This document shows, in pieces, positions 5,505-7,012 of a stretch of DNA of 7,012 nucleotides (positions are counted from its first letter, which is position 1; the number at the start of each line of letters is the position of its first letter). Under the pieces are notes generated by a model. The model searched no databases. It worked only from the letters and a program-made list of their open reading frames with translations, and had not been told where the DNA came from. This DNA is from an uncultured Capnocytophaga sp. (lineage in GTDB: Bacteria > Bacteroidota > Bacteroidia > Flavobacteriales > Flavobacteriaceae): the NCBI GenBank assembly GCA_905372595.1, contig CAJPPS010000077.1:1-7012 (forward strand), in the 5' to 3' direction. Both the position numbers and the translations under genes were made by a program.

Positions 5505-7012
5505 ATGAATAAAAGAATCTTTTTTCTGGCAATTTTCTTTGCTTTCTCTACTCTTTTAGCTCAAAAGCAACATCCTAAGGACTATTTTGGTTCTCCTTTG
5601 GATATTCCTTTAGTATATGCAGGAAATTTTTGTGAATTACGCCCCAATCATTTCCACGGAGGCTTGGATATCAAAACTCAAAATAAGCAAGGATATAATG
5701 TATATGCTACTGCAGAAGGCTATATTTCCTGTATTCGGACAAGCTCTTATGGTTATGGTAAGGTGTTATACATTACACATCCCAACGGATATACTACTGT
5801 ATATGCTCACTTGCAGAAATTCGCTCCATCTATAGAAAAATATGTCAAAGAACGTCAATATCTACTGGAAAAGTACGAGGTGGAGCTTGAGCCTAAGCCA
5901 GAGGATTTTCCTGTAAAAAAAGGAGATTTGATTGCCTTGAGTGGGAATACAGGAGGGAGTGCTGGACCTCATTTGCATTATGAAATCCGCGATACAGCTA
6001 CAGGGAATGCTTATAATCCTCTTCTTTTTGGCTATCCCAACGAAGATGATGTAGCTCCTTTGGTGTATAAAGTAGTTGCTTATCCATTGGAAGAATCTTC
6101 GGCTATTGAGGGAAAGCAAGTACCTAAAGAACTCATTTTGGCTAAGGATAAAGCTTCTTATACTACAGCCAAAATACAAGCACAAGGGAAGATTGGAATT
6201 GGCATACAAGCCATTGATAAGATGACAGGAACTTATAACACCTATGGCGTGTATAAGGTAACAATGTCGGTTAATGGAAAGATAAATTTTTCCTATACTT
6301 TCGATGAATTAGTCAATGGAGAAGACCCATATCTGAATACTTTTATAGACTATCCTCTCTATGTACAGAAAGGAACTCGAGTACAACTCCTTTATAAAAA
6401 GCCTTATAACAAGCTTTCTATCTATTCCCAAGCAGATAAAGAGGGAGTAATTGAGATAGAAGACGGTCTTACCTATTGGATTACGGTTGAAGTAGAGGAT
6501 TTTAACCATAATACAGCTATAATTACGATTCCAATAGAAGGAAAAAAAGAAGTAATTACTCAGAAATTTCCCGAAAAGGAGGGAACTCTCTTAGTTGCTT
6601 CTCGTGATAATATGTATAAAACCGATCAAGCGACAGTCTTCTTTCCGGAGAATACATTTTTTGCGGATACTTACATACAAGTAGCACAAATAGGAGATAC
6701 TCTTTCAATAAAAGCTCCTGTGCAACCTCTTCAAAAACAGTATAATATCGTATTTACTCCTACACAATATACAGAAAGCGAACTCCCTTATGTGTGTATA
6801 GCCTCTGTAAAAGGGAAGGGGAAAAAATACTATCAAAGCACCTATCGTAGAGATAATATTCTATCGGGAAGGGTAAAAACTTTTGGAAAGTTTGTTCTCA
6901 CTACCGATAAACAGGCTCCAACTCTTAAGGCTTTGAATTTTTCTAAAGAAAAAAATAATATAGCTAACCTAGAGCAACTTAAGGTAAGTGTAAAGGATGA
7001 TTTCAGTGGAAT
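5505..7012 (+). CDS. Secreted M23-family (LytM/lysostaphin-type) metallopeptidase, 3' end outside the window
   Basis: The frame is open from ATG 5505 to the window edge (502 codons and 2 nt) with no stop, so the C-terminus is missing. Residues 1-19 are a signal peptide (MNKRIFF, a hydrophobic core, likely cleavage after LLA). The M23 domain follows at once. FHGGLD supplies zinc ligands H51 and D55, YAHL contains H102, and GPHLHYE (154-160) supplies H156 and zinc ligand H158. The zinc site is therefore complete and the enzyme should be an active peptidoglycan endopeptidase acting in the periplasm. A charged, probably helical insert (about 104-139) separates YAHL from the KKGDLIALSGNTGG strand. 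After about residue 185 a long region without recognised motifs, predicted to be beta-rich, continues past the window. Such extensions are usual in Bacteroidota M23 proteins, which I recall as roughly 550-570 residues. It is transcribed from its own promoter. The family is certain; the exact bond cleaved and any role in division are not. Confidence 0.93.
   Translation, partial: MNKRIFFLAIFFAFSTLLAQKQHPKDYFGSPLDIPLVYAGNFCELRPNHFHGGLDIKTQNKQGYNVYATAEGYISCIRTSSYGYGKVLYITHPNGYTTVYAHLQKFAPSIEKYVKERQYLLEKYEVELEPKPEDFPVKKGDLIALSGNTGGSAGPHLHYEIRDTATGNAYNPLLFGYPNEDDVAPLVYKVVAYPLEESSAIEGKQVPKELILAKDKASYTTAKIQAQGKIGIGIQAIDKMTGTYNTYGVYKVTMSVNGKINFSYTFDELVNGEDPYLNTFIDYPLYVQKGTRVQLLYKKPYNKLSIYSQADKEGVIEIEDGLTYWITVEVEDFNHNTAIITIPIEGKKEVITQKFPEKEGTLLVASRDNMYKTDQATVFFPENTFFADTYIQVAQIGDTLSIKAPVQPLQKQYNIVFTPTQYTESELPYVCIASVKGKGKKYYQSTYRRDNILSGRVKTFGKFVLTTDKQAPTLKALNFSKEKNNIANLEQLKVSVKDDFSG

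Noticed and set aside
5617..5835. A 72-codon plus-strand open frame
   Set aside because: It lies in another frame inside the M23 peptidase gene, across the region coding the H51/D55 and H102 motifs, and has no promoter or family features of its own.
5862..6509. Minus-strand open frames near the right end
   Set aside because: Both are antisense to the continuous M23 reading frame that starts at 5505; no signal supports expression.
1..7012. Mobile element, CRISPR array, tRNA/rRNA, toxin-antitoxin or defence system
   Set aside because: No transposase or integrase motif, no regularly spaced repeat array, no tRNA cloverleaf-like segment and no defence-family domain was found; the genes are ordinary chromosomal ones with uniform composition.

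Overview
The window looks like chromosomal DNA from a Bacteroidota species, most probably a member of the Flavobacteriia. The evidence is low G+C, weak or absent Shine-Dalgarno sequences, TAnnTTTG-type promoter -7 boxes in front of transcription units, and an IPExxxVDY-family gene directly upstream of pyruvate kinase. A Capnocytophaga-like host is a reasonable guess from gene content, but the sequence alone does not prove the genus. All genes are on the plus strand.

Layout. (1) Positions 3-65 may be the last codons of an upstream gene. (2) 70-897 encodes a secreted class C (e(P4)-type) HAD acid phosphatase / 5'-nucleotidase, closed by a strong hairpin terminator at 916-945. (3) 1004-2888 is a tight three-gene unit: a four-helix membrane protein of unknown function, a YfiT-type DinB/bacillithiol-transferase-like metalloprotein, and a WGR + DUF4240 protein. 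(4) 2952-5306 is a second tight unit: dCMP deaminase, an IPExxxVDY-family protein and pyruvate kinase. A long imperfect inverted repeat follows. (5) From 5505 to the end of the window, and beyond it, an open frame encodes a secreted M23 (LytM/lysostaphin-type) metallopeptidase, preceded by the best promoter in the window (TTTG-N19-TAATTTTG).

How the genes fit together. Most of the window is housekeeping: nucleotide salvage (phosphatase, dCMP deaminase), the last step of glycolysis (pyruvate kinase) and cell-wall remodelling (M23 peptidase). The 1004-2888 unit is the least characterised part; a thiol-transfer or detoxification link is possible through the YfiT-like member, but no role for the set can be read from the sequence. 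I found no mobile element, CRISPR array, RNA gene or defence cassette. No previously undescribed system is supported; the points worth checking are regulatory or family-level.
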